Positions 25,683 to 34,244 are shown, numbered from the stretch's first letter. The stretch is 51,159 nt of DNA from Actinophytocola xanthii (GCF_001921205.1 NZ_MSIE01000028.1:1-51159); one strand, 5' to 3'. Notes: generated by a model not told the origin, from the letters alone. Program-made: numbers and translations.

Positions 25683-26657
25683 CTACGGGCAGATCACGAC
25701 CTGGCCGGCGTAGGACAGTCCCGCGCCGAACCCGACCAGCAGCGCGACGTCACCGGAGTGGATCCGGCCGGCCGCGCGCATGTGGTCCATCGCCATGGGG
25801 ATGGACGCCGAGGAGGTGTTGCCGGAGGTCACGATGTCGTCGGCGACGACCATGTCCTCCCGCGCGCCCTTCTGGCGCAGCTTCTTCGCGATCGCCTCGA
25901 CGATCCGCAGGTTCGCCTGGTGCGGAACCAGGATGTCCACGTCGGAGGGCTGGAGCCCGGCGAGTTCGAGGGCCCGCAGCGCGATCGGCGCGATCTTGGT
26001 GGTGGCCCAGCGGAAGACCGCCTGGCCCTCCTGGTAGATGTGCCTGCCGTTGGGCATGGTGATCGTCTCGGCGAGGTCGCCGGCGGTGCCCCAGGCGACC
26101 GGGCCGATTCCCGGCTCGTCGCTCGGTCCGACGACCGCGGCGCCCGCCCCGTCGGCGAAGATGATCGCGGTCGAACGGTCCACCGGGTCGACCACGTCGG
26201 TGAGCTTCTCCGAGCCGATCACCAGGACCCTGGTGGCCGAACCGGCGCGGACCATGTCCGAGGCGGAGGCCAGCGCGTAGCAGAACCCGGCGCAGGCGGC
26301 GTTGAGGTCGAAGCCGCCGGCTGCCTTGATCCCGATCAGGTCGGCGACCTGGGCGGCGGCGTTGGGGATCGGCACGGTCGTCGTGCAGTTGGCGACGATC
26401 ACGGTGTCCACGTCCGACGGCGTGAGCCCGGAGGCGGCGATGGCCTTCGAGCCGGCCTCGACGGCCATCGAGACGACGGTGTCCTCGGTGCCGCCGAACC
26501 GGCGCTCGCGGATACCGACCCGTTCGCGGATCCACTGGTCGTCGGTGTCCATGATCGTGGACAGCTCGTCGTTGGTGACCACGCGCTCGGGTTGGGTGCT
26601 GCCGATGCCGAGGATCCTGCTGGCCGCGGCCCCCTGGGAGAGTCGGATGGCGGTCAT
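25683..26657 (-). CDS. fabH: Beta-ketoacyl-ACP synthase III
   Basis: A 324-residue FabH with the full triad: Cys122 in NAACAGFCYAL, His246 in VPHQANLRIV and Asn280 in TSGNTSSAS. It starts fatty-acid synthesis by condensing an acyl-CoA primer with malonyl-ACP. ATG 26657 overlaps the fabD stop (ATGA), so the two are translationally coupled. Its presence between fabD and acpP follows the Streptomyces order; in mycobacteria fabH is elsewhere. Confidence 0.95.
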   Translation of the reverse strand: MTAIRLSQGAAASRILGIGSTQPERVVTNDELSTIMDTDDQWIRERVGIRERRFGGTEDTVVSMAVEAGSKAIAASGLTPSDVDTVIVANCTTTVPIPNAAAQVADLIGIKAAGGFDLNAACAGFCYALASASDMVRAGSATRVLVIGSEKLTDVVDPVDRSTAIIFADGAGAAVVGPSDEPGIGPVAWGTAGDLAETITMPNGRHIYQEGQAVFRWATTKIAPIALRALELAGLQPSDVDILVPHQANLRIVEAIAKKLRQKGAREDMVVADDIVTSGNTSSASIPMAMDHMRAAGRIHSGDVALLVGFGAGLSYAGQVVICP

Positions 26658-27586
26658 GCGGTGGCCTCCCCGCCGTCGAGCAGCTCGGCGACCGTGTCGA
26701 GGTCGGCCGGCTTCTTCAGGGCGAGGGTCCGTACGCCGGTGAGCTCGCGCTTGGCCAGGCCGGTCAGGGTGCCGGCCGGCGGCATCTCCACGGTCGCGCG
26801 CACCCCCCGCTCGCTCATCGCTGCCATGCACAGGTCCCACCGCACCGGCAGGGTGACCTGCGCGACGAGGCGGTCGAGAACGTCCTGTCCCTCGGTCACG
26901 ACGCCGCCGTCGGCGTTGGAGAGCAGGGGACGCCCGGGGTCGGCGACGGCGGCCTTCTTGGCCCGCTCGCCGAGCGCCTCCTGGGCGGGGGCCATGAAGC
27001 GGGTGTGGAAGGCGCCGGCGACCTTGAGCCGGATGACCTTCTTCACCCAGTCCGGCTTCTCCGCGACCATCGCGTCGATCCGCTCGGTGGGACCGGCGGC
27101 GACGATCTGCCCGGCGCCGTTGCGGTTGGCGGGGGTGAGGTCGTACCCGGCGAGCCAGTCCACGACCTGCTCGGGCTCGCCGCCCATGACCGCGGCCATG
27201 CCGGTGGGCTCGAGCTCGCAGGCCCGGGCCATCTCCCGGCCCCGGACGGCGGCGAGGGCGACCGCGTCGTCGGCGCTGAGCGCCCCGGCCATGGCCGCGG
27301 CGGCGAGCTCGCCGACCGAGTGCCCGGCGACCAGCACGTCGTCGGGCAGTTCGTGGCGGCGCGACAGCTCCTCGAACGCGAGCAGCGCCAGCGCGACGAC
27401 CAGGGGCTGGGTGACCGAGGTGTCCTGGATGGCCTCGGCCTCGGCGACCGTACCGAGCTCGACGAGGTCGAGCCCGGTCAGCTCGGACCAGGCGACGACC
27501 CGTTCGCGGACGCCGTCCAGCTCGAGCCACGGGGCGAACATGCCTGGTGTCTGGGAGCCCTGGCCTGGGGCGAGCAGTGCGAGCAC
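26654..27586 (-). CDS. fabD: Malonyl-CoA:ACP transacylase
   Basis: A 310-residue acyltransferase with the GHSVGE nucleophile (Ser90), Arg115 in AAVRGREMA and His194 in GAFHTRF, the MCAT triad. It loads malonate from malonyl-CoA onto ACP. Two GTG starts are possible: 27601 (adds FSRH) and 27586 (begins LALLAPGQGSQ). The second matches the family start and is chosen; neither has a clear ribosome site. It is the first structural gene of the operon and lies about 134 bp after fasR. Confidence 0.94.
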   Translation of the reverse strand: MLALLAPGQGSQTPGMFAPWLELDGVRERVVAWSELTGLDLVELGTVAEAEAIQDTSVTQPLVVALALLAFEELSRRHELPDDVLVAGHSVGELAAAAMAGALSADDAVALAAVRGREMARACELEPTGMAAVMGGEPEQVVDWLAGYDLTPANRNGAGQIVAAGPTERIDAMVAEKPDWVKKVIRLKVAGAFHTRFMAPAQEALGERAKKAAVADPGRPLLSNADGGVVTEGQDVLDRLVAQVTLPVRWDLCMAAMSERGVRATVEMPPAGTLTGLAKRELTGVRTLALKKPADLDTVAELLDGGEATA

Positions 27587-27675
27587 GTGTCTACTGAACA
27601 CGTTTCACGACCAGAACGCGCATGCCGGGAGTGACCAAGTCGCGCCGGTCGATTTGTAGGAATCCTCCAAAAGTT

Positions 27676-27698
27676 ACCTGGGGATGAACGATCCAGGT
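27676..27698 (-). promoter_or_regulatory. Candidate FasR operator upstream of fabD
   Basis: ACCTGG (27676-27681) and CCAGGT (27693-27698) form a perfect inverted repeat with an 11-bp spacer, in the 119-bp gap between the fasR stop (27721) and fabD. The outer bases extend it to T-n-ACCTGG...CCAGGT-n-A. A centre-to-centre distance of about 17 bp suits a dimer, but the site assignment to FasR is inferred from position only. Confidence 0.45.
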
Positions 27699-27720
27699 GA
27701 CGTTGTATTGTCCGGTTCCC

Positions 27721-28890
27721 TTACCACAAGCCCCGTGACCTGGACAGTCTCCCGACGGCGAGGGCGATCCGGAGCACGAGCGCGTCACGAGGTGAGGTGG
27801 CGTTGTGCCCGGTGAGCTCGGCGGCCTTGCGCAGCCGGTAGCGGACGGTGTTGGGGTGGACGAACAGCAGGCGCGCGCAGGTCTCGAGCACCCCGCCGGC
27901 CTCGAGGAAGGTGTCGACGGTCTCGAGCAGGGCGCCGCCCGCGTTCTCCAGGGGCTTGGCGATCTGGTCGATGAGCTGCCACTCGGCCTCCGGGTCGCCC
28001 GCGAGCGCGCGTTCGGGGAGGAGGTTGGTCGACCGCACCGGCCGGGGGGCCGAGGGCCAGGCCACGACGGCACGCAGCCCGGACAGGGCGTCCGCCGAGC
28101 TGCGGTGGGCGTCGGCGATGTTGTCCACGGTGGGTCCGGCGACCACGGGCCCCTCGCCGAACGAGGCCGCCATCCGCGCCAGCACGTCGACCGGCGGATC
28201 GGTGGGGCCGGCGAGCACGACAACCAGCCGTGATCCCTGCACGCCGAGCAACACCGGCCGGTTGGCCCGCGCGGCGCGGCTGCGGACCTCGTAGAGCACG
28301 GTTGGCGGATCGTCCGAGGGGGAGTTGCCGACCAGCACGGTGGCCGGCGCGTCCAGGTCCCAGCCCAGCGCCGCGGCCCGGCTGAGCAGCGACTCTTCCG
28401 CGTCGCCCCGCACGATCGCGTCCACCACGGAGGCTTCCAGTCGCGCGTCCCAGGCCCCCCGGGTCTCCGCGGCGGAGGCGTAGGACATGGCGGAGGTGAA
28501 CGCGACCTCCCGCCCGTAGCGCAGGACGGCCTCGGTGAGCACCTGCCGCTCGTCGTCGTCCGCGGCGAGGTCGGGCACCTCGCGTTCGATCACGTGCACG
28601 GCGACCCGGACGAGCTCGACGGTCTGGCGAAGGCTGATCCAGCGGGAGAGGTCGCGGGGGGCCTGCCGGAAGGCGTCGGTGGTGAGCCGGATGGCCTCAC
28701 GCTTGTCCCGCAGGTAGCTGGTGAACCCGGCGGCGCCCGTCTGCGCGATCAGCAGCACGCTGGCCCGCTGGTCGGCGGGCATCCGCCCGAACCAGGCGAA
28801 CTGCTCGTCCATCGAGGCCAGGGCCGCGGAGGCCAGCTTCCCGGAAGCCCGGTCCAGCGCTCCCAACGTGGCCTCCGACACCTTCACCAT
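27721..28890 (-). CDS. fasR: PucR/CdaR-type regulator of fatty-acid synthesis (FasR)
   Basis: A 389-residue regulator with a C-terminal PucR helix-turn-helix (CARLLFVHPNTVRYRLRKAA near residues 335-354, then SPRDALVLRIALAVGRL). The N-terminal half is helical with no metal or nucleotide motif. Immediately upstream of fabD, it corresponds to FasR of Streptomyces, an activator of the fabD-fabH-acpP-fabF operon. ATG 28890 is chosen because MVKVSEATLGALDR starts the conserved part; the extra 26 codons upstream are hydrophobic and unsupported. A TTATTG lies 6-7 bp before the ATG, so leaderless expression is possible. Confidence 0.92.
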   Translation of the reverse strand: MVKVSEATLGALDRASGKLASAALASMDEQFAWFGRMPADQRASVLLIAQTGAAGFTSYLRDKREAIRLTTDAFRQAPRDLSRWISLRQTVELVRVAVHVIEREVPDLAADDDERQVLTEAVLRYGREVAFTSAMSYASAAETRGAWDARLEASVVDAIVRGDAEESLLSRAAALGWDLDAPATVLVGNSPSDDPPTVLYEVRSRAARANRPVLLGVQGSRLVVVLAGPTDPPVDVLARMAASFGEGPVVAGPTVDNIADAHRSSADALSGLRAVVAWPSAPRPVRSTNLLPERALAGDPEAEWQLIDQIAKPLENAGGALLETVDTFLEAGGVLETCARLLFVHPNTVRYRLRKAAELTGHNATSPRDALVLRIALAVGRLSRSRGLW

Positions 28891-29326
28891 GCCCCACAAT
28901 AACGCGACCACCAGCCAAAACCTGTGCTCGGTGTTCGCGGCACTGGTTGTCGTCGCCGGCCTGGTCAAGCCTGGTCAGCTGGGCTCACTCCGCCCCTGTG
29001 ATCAGAAGCGAGCGCGGCTTCGCCCGCCCGGAAGGCGCCGACCAGCGCACCGACGTTGAGCAACGAAACCGCCCTCGCAGTGGGGCCCACCCAGCAACCA
29101 CGCCTTGTTGTGAAGATCCAGCCCCCAGTGAACAACCCCCACCCGTTCCCGGGGGCGTCCCGCCTTGCCAGCGTATCGGCTTGTGGGGGGCCGGGGAGGG
29201 GTTGGCGTGATCTGTGGATAACTCCGAGGCGCGAACGGAGGATTCAGCGAACGGATTGTTCCGCTACTCCCCGGATGCGGCAGGCGACAGGATGTGGACC
29301 CGACGGCCAGGAGAACAGGAGCGCGT
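28891..29326. other. 436-bp gene-less region
   Basis: No credible gene is seen. Open frames exist on the minus strand (for example 29346-29002) but lack a ribosome site, overlap the start of the next gene and have abnormal composition. The middle (about 29000-29150) keeps two overlapping minus-strand frames without stops, which is more like a structured or dispersed non-coding element than a gene. The right part has a lone perfect DnaA-box match (TGTGGATAA, 29213-29221) without clustering. The promoter of the downstream small membrane protein must lie near 29280-29320. Confidence 0.55.
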
Positions 29327-29560
29327 GTGAACCCGATCCTGCTCATCTACCTGTTCTTCTTCCTCTCGCTCGCCTTCGCGTTCGTGGGGTACCGGTGGGT
29401 CCCGCCGACCCACCTGGCGGTCTCGATCACCCTCGTCGTGGTGCTCGGGCTCACGGCGAACTGGAACATCGGCTTCCAGCTCCTGTTGCTGCTCCTACCC
29501 GGAATGTCCATAGTCAGCGCCAGGCTGTGGGCGAGCCGCGACGACGCGGCGCGGAGCTGA
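29327..29560 (+). CDS. Small two-helix membrane protein A
   Basis: A 77-residue protein with two or three hydrophobic segments (ILLIYLFFFLSLAFAFV; LAVSITLVVVLGLTA; FQLLLLLLPGMSIVSA). GTG 29327 has AGGAG five bases upstream (29318-29322). It is clearly related to the 82-residue protein at 33845-34093: both have IYL-FFF-SL, YR-VP--HL--S, a Trp, then LLLL-LPGM and a basic tail. No known domain. It is convergent with tRNA-Val and stops 8 bp from the tRNA 3' end. Confidence 0.75.
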   Translation: MNPILLIYLFFFLSLAFAFVGYRWVPPTHLAVSITLVVVLGLTANWNIGFQLLLLLLPGMSIVSARLWASRDDAARS

Positions 29561-29567
29561 TCATCGG

Positions 29568-29639
29568 TGGGCACAGCAGGATTCGAACCTGCGACCGCTC
29601 GGGTGTAAACCGAGAGCTCTTCCGCTGAGCTATGTGCCC
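29568..29639 (-). tRNA. tRNA-Val (anticodon TAC)
   Basis: The minus strand folds into a complete 72-nt cloverleaf: acceptor GGGCACA/TGTGCCC with discriminator A, D-arm GCTC...GAGC, anticodon stem CTCGG/CCGAG with 7-nt loop TTTACAC (anticodon TAC, Val), 5-nt variable loop and T-arm GCAGG-TTCGAAT-CCTGC. CCA is not encoded. Its 5' end lies 14 bp after the ahpE stop, so it is probably cotranscribed with ahpE and processed. No integrase or duplicated tRNA end is nearby. Confidence 0.96.
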
Positions 29640-29653
29640 CGACCTGCCGGCCG

Positions 29654-30118
29654 TCAGGACTTCAGGGTGGCCACCGCCTTCTTCCAGCCTTCCTGGTCGC
29701 GGGCCTCACCGGGCTGGTTGGTCTCCGCGAAGCGCACGACGCCCTTCTTGTCGATCAGGAACGTCCCCCGGTTGGCGAGCCCCGCCTGCTCGTTGAACAC
29801 CCCGTACGCCTGCGCCACCTCGCCGTGCGGCCAGAAGTCCGACAGCAGCGGGAACTGGTAGCCCTCCTGCTCGGCCCATGCCTTGAGGCTGAACGGTGTG
29901 TCCACCGACACCCCGAGCACCTGGACCTCCGCCGACTTGTAGGTCGCCAGCTCGTCGCGCAGCTGGCAGAGCTCGCCGGTGCAGATGCCGCTGAAGGCGA
30001 ACGGGTAGAACACCAGCAACACGTTCGACGCGTCCCGGTACGACGACAACGCCACCTTCTGGTGGTTGTAGTCCTTGAGAGTGAACTCCGGCGCCGTCGC
30101 GCCGACCTCGACCGCCAT
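29654..30118 (-). CDS. ahpE: Peroxiredoxin, AhpE-type
   Basis: A 154-residue thiol peroxidase. The active site reads PFAFSGICTGELCQLRDE, with peroxidatic Cys46 and a second Cys51 four residues later. AhpE of Mycobacterium tuberculosis has only the first Cys; the C-x4-C spacing here is as in BCP/PrxQ, so an intramolecular disulfide is possible. It reduces hydrogen peroxide and organic or peroxynitrite substrates, probably with mycothiol or thioredoxin as reductant. ATG 30118 has AGGAGG nearby. It precedes tRNA-Val by 14 bp and follows DUF3052 by 66 bp on the same strand. Confidence 0.92.
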   Translation of the reverse strand: MAVEVGATAPEFTLKDYNHQKVALSSYRDASNVLLVFYPFAFSGICTGELCQLRDELATYKSAEVQVLGVSVDTPFSLKAWAEQEGYQFPLLSDFWPHGEVAQAYGVFNEQAGLANRGTFLIDKKGVVRFAETNQPGEARDQEGWKKAVATLKS

Positions 30119-30184
30119 CCGGCTTCCTCCTGCAGTCCGTGTCCGGGATGTGCGGCCAGCCTAGGGCACCCGCCCGGTCCCGGC

Positions 30185-30616
30185 TCAGCGCTTGGACTTC
30201 GCGGACTTCGGAGAGACCAGGCGCGTCGCCGACCAGTCGTCACCGACCGCGATGTTGGACGTCTGTGAGAGCCCGGCCGTCGGCACCGCCTCGGCGATCT
30301 CACTCGGCTCGACGTGGCCGTCGCGGCCCGTCTTCGGGGTCAGGACCCAGATCACACCGTTCTCGGCGAGCGGGCTGATGGCGTCCATGAGTGCGTCGAC
30401 GAGATCGCCGTCGTCCTCGCGCCACCACAGCAGGACCACGTCGACGACCTCGTCCGCGTCCTCATCCAGTAGATCACCGCCGATCCGCTCCTCGATGGCG
30501 GCGCGAACGCCGTCGTCGACGTCCTCGTCCCAGCCGATCTCTTGGACGATCATGCCAAGCTCGATCCCGAGCCTCTCGGCGACGCCAGCCTTGCCGGCGT
30601 CTCCCGCGGCGACCAC
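30185..30616 (-). CDS. DUF3052 family protein
   Basis: A 143-residue acidic protein of DUF3052, recognised from AERLGIELGMIVQEIGWDED and the later VVLLWWREDDGDLVDALMDA and VIWVLTPKTGRDG. It is an actinobacterial family found next to aceE; no function is known. Two GTG codons, 30625 and 30616, follow AGGAGGA; the second (VVAAGDAGKAG) matches the family start and has the better 10-bp spacing. A GC-rich hairpin lies upstream in its leader. It is divergent from aceE. Confidence 0.88.
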   Translation of the reverse strand: MVAAGDAGKAGVAERLGIELGMIVQEIGWDEDVDDGVRAAIEERIGGDLLDEDADEVVDVVLLWWREDDGDLVDALMDAISPLAENGVIWVLTPKTGRDGHVEPSEIAEAVPTAGLSQTSNIAVGDDWSATRLVSPKSAKSKR

Positions 30617-30641
30617 GGCTTCCACTCCTCCTCGACGCCAT

Positions 30642-30666
30642 CGCGGGGGCCGGACCAGCCCCCGCG
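30642..30666 (-). promoter_or_regulatory. GC-rich hairpin in DUF3052 leader
   Basis: CGCGGGGGC (30642-30650) and GCCCCCGCG (30658-30666) pair perfectly over 9 bp with a 7-nt loop. It lies 26 bp upstream of the DUF3052 start and just before its ribosome site, so it may be an mRNA-stability or translation element. Confidence 0.4.
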
Positions 30667-30777
30667 CAACGGTATTGGGATAGCGAACACTGCCCCTGCC
30701 CGCCTGCGCAACCACCCACGCCGGTTTCCCACGCCCGACAACGGGCACGACTGGGCATGAACGGGCACGTGTCCGGT

Positions 30778-30793
30778 GTTACCCATGAGTAAC
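30778..30793 (+). promoter_or_regulatory. Inverted repeat upstream of aceE
   Basis: GTTACCCATGAGTAAC is an inverted repeat with 5-bp arms GTTAC/GTAAC and a 6-bp centre, 80 bp before the aceE start. It lies where an operator for a pyruvate- or acetate-responsive regulator could sit. The regulator is not identified. Confidence 0.35.
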
Positions 30794-30872
30794 GATGACG
30801 CGAGCGCTCGTCGAGACGACGATGGCAGAGTAAGGGCAGAGTTGGCCTTCGAGCGCAGGCACTGGAGATCCC

Positions 30873-33644
30873 TTGGCTACGCAGAACAGCGGGAACGGTA
30901 GGACACCCGAGCGGGTTCGGGTCATCCGTGACGGGCTGGCCGCCCACCTTCCCGACATCGACCCGGACGAAACTTCCGAGTGGCTGGAGTCGTTCGACTC
31001 GATGCTCGCCGCCGGCGGCCAGCAACGGGCTCGTTACCTCATGCTCCGACTGCTGGAGCGTGCCCGCGAGAGCCGGGTCGGCGTCCCCGCGCTCACCAGC
31101 ACCGACTACGTCAACTCCATCCCCACCGACAGGGAGCCCTGGTTCCCCGGTGACGAGGAGGTGGAGCGCCGCTACCGCGCGTGGATCAGGTGGAACGCGG
31201 CCATGACCGTGCACCGGGCGCAGCGCCCCGGCGTGGGTGTCGGCGGACACATCTCGACCTACGCGTCCTCCGCGACGCTCTACGAGGTCGGCTTCAACTG
31301 GTTCTTCCGCGGCAAGAACCACCCCGGCGGCGGCGACCAGGTGTTCTTCCAGGGACATGCCTCGCCGGGCATGTACGCGCGTGCGTTCCTCGAGGGCCGG
31401 CTGTCCGCCCAGCAGCTCGACGGGTTCCGGCAGGAGTTCTCGCACGGCGGCCCCGGGGCCGGCCTGCCCTCCTACCCGCACCCGCGACTGATGCCGGACT
31501 TCTGGGAGTACCCGACGGTGTCGATGGGCCTCGGCCCGATGAACGCGATCTACCAGGCCCGGTTCAACCGGTACCTGCACGACCGCGGCATCAAGGACAC
31601 CGCCGACCAGCACGTCTGGGCGTTCCTCGGCGACGGCGAGATGGACGAGGCCGAGTCCCGCGGCCTGGTGCACGTCGCGGCCAACGAGGGCCTGGACAAC
31701 CTGACCTTCGTGGTCAACTGCAACCTGCAGCGGCTCGACGGGCCGGTGCGAGGCAACGGCAAGATCATCCAGGAGCTGGAGGCGTTCTTCAGGGGCGCCG
31801 GCTGGAACGTCATCAAGGTCATCTGGGGGCGCGAGTGGGACACGCTGCTGCACGCCGACCGTGACGGCGCCCTGATCAACCTGATGAACACCACGCCGGA
31901 CGGTGACTACCAGACCTACAAGGCCAACGACGGCGCCTTCGTCCGCGAGCACTTCTTCGGGCGCGACCCGCGCACCAAGGAGCTCGTCACCCCGATGAGC
32001 GACCAGGACATCTGGAACCTCAAGCGCGGCGGCCACGACTACCGCAAGGTCTACGCGGCCTACCAGGCGGCCACCGAGCACCACGGGCAGCCCACGGTCA
32101 TCCTCGCGAAGACGATCAAGGGGTACGGCCTCGGCCCGCACTTCGAGGGCCGCAACGCGACCCACCAGATGAAGAAGATGACCCTGGACGACCTCAAGCT
32201 GTTCCGGGACTCGCTGCGCATCCCGGTGAGCGACGAGGAGCTGGAGAAGGACCCGTACCTGCCGCCGTACTACCACCCGGGCCCCGACGCGCCCGAGATC
32301 CAGTACCTGCTGGAGCGGCGCCGCCAGCTCGGCGGGTTCGTCCCGGAGCGGCGGTCCAAGTCCAAGGCGCTGGTCCTGCCCGGCGACAAGGTCTACGACG
32401 TGATCCGCCGCGGCTCGGGCAAGCAGGAGGTCGCCACCACGATGGCGTTCGTCCGGCTCGTGCGTGACCTCGCCAAGGACAAGGAGATCGGCCCGCGGCT
32501 GGTGCCGATCATCCCGGACGAGGCCCGCACGTTCGGGATGGACTCGATGTTCCCGACGCAGAAGATCTACAACCCGCACGGCCAGCTCTACACCTCGGTG
32601 GACGCGTCGCTGATGCTGTCCTACAAGGAGAGCGAGCAGGGGCAGATCCTGCACGAGGGCATCAACGAGGCCGGGTCGACCGCGTCGTTCACCGCGGCCG
32701 GGACGTCCTACGCCACCCACGGCGAGCCGATGATCCCGATCTACATCTTCTACTCGATGTTCGGCTTCCAGCGCACCGGCGACGGCCTGTGGGCCGCCGC
32801 CGACCAGATGGCCCGCGGCTTCGTGCTCGGCGCCACCGCCGGCCGGACGACGCTCACCGGTGAGGGCCTACAGCACAACGACGGTCACTCGCTGCTTCTC
32901 GCCGCGACCAACCCCGCCGTGGTCGCCTACGACCCGGCGTGGTCGTTCGAGATCGCGCACATCGTGCGGGACGGCCTGCGGCGGATGTACGGCGAGCAGG
33001 CGGAGGACATCTACTACTACCTGACCATCTACAACGAGCCGTACGTGCAGGCCCCGGAGCCGGACGACCTCGACGTCGAGGGGCTGCTGCGTGGGCTGTA
33101 CCGGTACCAGGCCGCGCCGGAGGGGTCGGGCCCCCGGGCCCGCATCCTGACCTCCGGTGTGGGCATGCCGTGGGCCCTACGCGCCCGCGAGCTGCTGGCC
33201 GAGGAGTGGAACGTGCGGGCCGAGGTCTGGTCGGCGACGTCCTGGACGGAGCTGCGCCGCGACGCGGTGGAGACCGACCGGCACAACTTCCTGCACCCCG
33301 AGGCCGAGCCGCGGCGGCCGTACGTGACCCGCGTCCTGTCCGAGGGCGCGGGGCCCGTCGTCGCCGCGAGCGACTGGATGCGGGCGGTGCCGGACCTGAT
33401 CCGACCCTGGGTGCCGACCGACATGCTCACGCTCGGTACCGACGGGTTCGGCTTCTCCGACACCCGTCCGGCGGCACGGCGCCACTTCCTCGTCGACGCC
33501 GAGTCGATCACCGTGGGCGTGCTGGCCGCACTGGCCAGGCGGGGCGAGGTGGAGAAGTCCACCGTCGTCGAGGCGGCCAGGAAGTACCGGATCGACGACA
33601 TCTCGGCGGCCGGACCGCAGACGTCCGACCCCGGCGTCGCCTGA
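30873..33644 (+). CDS. aceE: Pyruvate dehydrogenase E1 component, homodimeric
   Basis: A 923-residue E1p of the single-chain (homodimeric) type used by actinobacteria and gammaproteobacteria. The ThDP-binding motif is [14 protein letters not shown] ending near VVNCNLQ; the transketolase-like second half carries [20 protein letters not shown] and the C-terminal domain [16 protein letters not shown]. It decarboxylates pyruvate and passes the acetyl group to lipoyl-E2, here probably the product of sucB at 42919-44685, with Lpd. TTG 30873 is chosen for GGAG at 6 bp distance and the MATQNSGN start. It is divergent from DUF3052, and two strong hairpins follow it. Confidence 0.97.
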   Translation: MATQNSGNGRTPERVRVIRDGLAAHLPDIDPDETSEWLESFDSMLAAGGQQRARYLMLRLLERARESRVGVPALTSTDYVNSIPTDREPWFPGDEEVERRYRAWIRWNAAMTVHRAQRPGVGVGGHISTYASSATLYEVGFNWFFRGKNHPGGGDQVFFQGHASPGMYARAFLEGRLSAQQLDGFRQEFSHGGPGAGLPSYPHPRLMPDFWEYPTVSMGLGPMNAIYQARFNRYLHDRGIKDTADQHVWAFLGDGEMDEAESRGLVHVAANEGLDNLTFVVNCNLQRLDGPVRGNGKIIQELEAFFRGAGWNVIKVIWGREWDTLLHADRDGALINLMNTTPDGDYQTYKANDGAFVREHFFGRDPRTKELVTPMSDQDIWNLKRGGHDYRKVYAAYQAATEHHGQPTVILAKTIKGYGLGPHFEGRNATHQMKKMTLDDLKLFRDSLRIPVSDEELEKDPYLPPYYHPGPDAPEIQYLLERRRQLGGFVPERRSKSKALVLPGDKVYDVIRRGSGKQEVATTMAFVRLVRDLAKDKEIGPRLVPIIPDEARTFGMDSMFPTQKIYNPHGQLYTSVDASLMLSYKESEQGQILHEGINEAGSTASFTAAGTSYATHGEPMIPIYIFYSMFGFQRTGDGLWAAADQMARGFVLGATAGRTTLTGEGLQHNDGHSLLLAATNPAVVAYDPAWSFEIAHIVRDGLRRMYGEQAEDIYYYLTIYNEPYVQAPEPDDLDVEGLLRGLYRYQAAPEGSGPRARILTSGVGMPWALRARELLAEEWNVRAEVWSATSWTELRRDAVETDRHNFLHPEAEPRRPYVTRVLSEGAGPVVAASDWMRAVPDLIRPWVPTDMLTLGTDGFGFSDTRPAARRHFLVDAESITVGVLAALARRGEVEKSTVVEAARKYRIDDISAAGPQTSDPGVA

Positions 33645-33713
33645 CCCTGAGTTACCCCCTCTGACCTGCGATGATGAACCGGTCGCACGATAGGGGGACA
33701 GCGCTGGCGGCAG

Positions 33714-33799
33714 CTCCCCGGTCCGTCCATAGTGGAACTACCGGTGGGGACCGGGGAGAGGGGCCGCCCGGCGGCGAGCGCACCGCTACGCCGGGCGGC
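33714..33799. terminator. Two consecutive hairpins after aceE
   Basis: First: CTCCCCGGTCC (33714-33724) pairs with GGACCGGGGAG (33748-33758), 11 bp, with an inner CCA-TAG-TGG. Second: GCCGCCCGGC (33763-33772) pairs with GCCGGGCGGC (33790-33799), 10 bp. They lie between aceE and the converging small membrane protein, so they should terminate both. Two perfect hairpins in a row are unusual and may mark a stable 3' end or small RNA. Confidence 0.65.
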
Positions 33800-33844
33800 T
33801 CCGCGTATTTCCAGCGTCTTTGCGCTGATCACCGCCGCGAACGG

Positions 33845-34093
33845 TCAGGCCCGCGTCGGCTCGTCGCTACTCCCGGACGTCTGGAGAATGATCCGGACGC
33901 AGGCAACGCACATCCCGGGAAGGATGAGCAGGAGCAGCAGGAGACCCACGCCCCAGTGGACCGCCAGGCTCAACCAACCGACCAGCGCGAGCGACAGGAA
34001 CAGGTGGATCAGCGGAACGCGTCGGTACGGCAGGAACGCAAGGCCGATCGAGAAGAAGAAGGCAAGGTATATCGCGAGCAGTCCGATGCGCAT
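33845..34093 (-). CDS. Small two-helix membrane protein B
   Basis: An 82-residue protein with hydrophobic segments near IGLLAIYLAFFFSIGLAFL, LFLSLALVGWLSLAV and LLLLLLILPGMCVACVRI. It aligns with the 77-residue protein at 29327-29560 over almost its whole length (IYL, YR-VP--HL--S, LLLL-LPGM, basic tail), so they are paralogues. ATG 34093; ribosome site weak. No characterised domain is known to me. It converges on aceE. Confidence 0.75.
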   Translation of the reverse strand: MRIGLLAIYLAFFFSIGLAFLPYRRVPLIHLFLSLALVGWLSLAVHWGVGLLLLLLILPGMCVACVRIILQTSGSSDEPTRA

Positions 34094-34244
34094 CGCTCAA
34101 CCAGTTCCGAAGGTCGGGATTGATCCCCGAGGATATCTCGGCACTCGGGCCGAGCGGCAGCGCCGGTCCCCGACGACGGGCGGCGCCACTCTCCGCCGGT
34201 AGCATTCCGCCGACGCCGACCTGGTCTGCTCGGAAGGACGTGCG

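Noticed and set aside
29213-29221. Replication origin signal (DnaA box)
   Set aside because: A single box, no cluster, no dnaA, dnaN, gyrB or AT-rich element nearby.
29002-29346. 114-residue minus-strand gene
   Set aside because: It overlaps the start of the small membrane gene, has no ribosome site and no recognisable domain.
29568-29639. Attachment site for an integrated element at tRNA-Val
   Set aside because: No integrase, no duplicated tRNA end and no change in gene content nearby.
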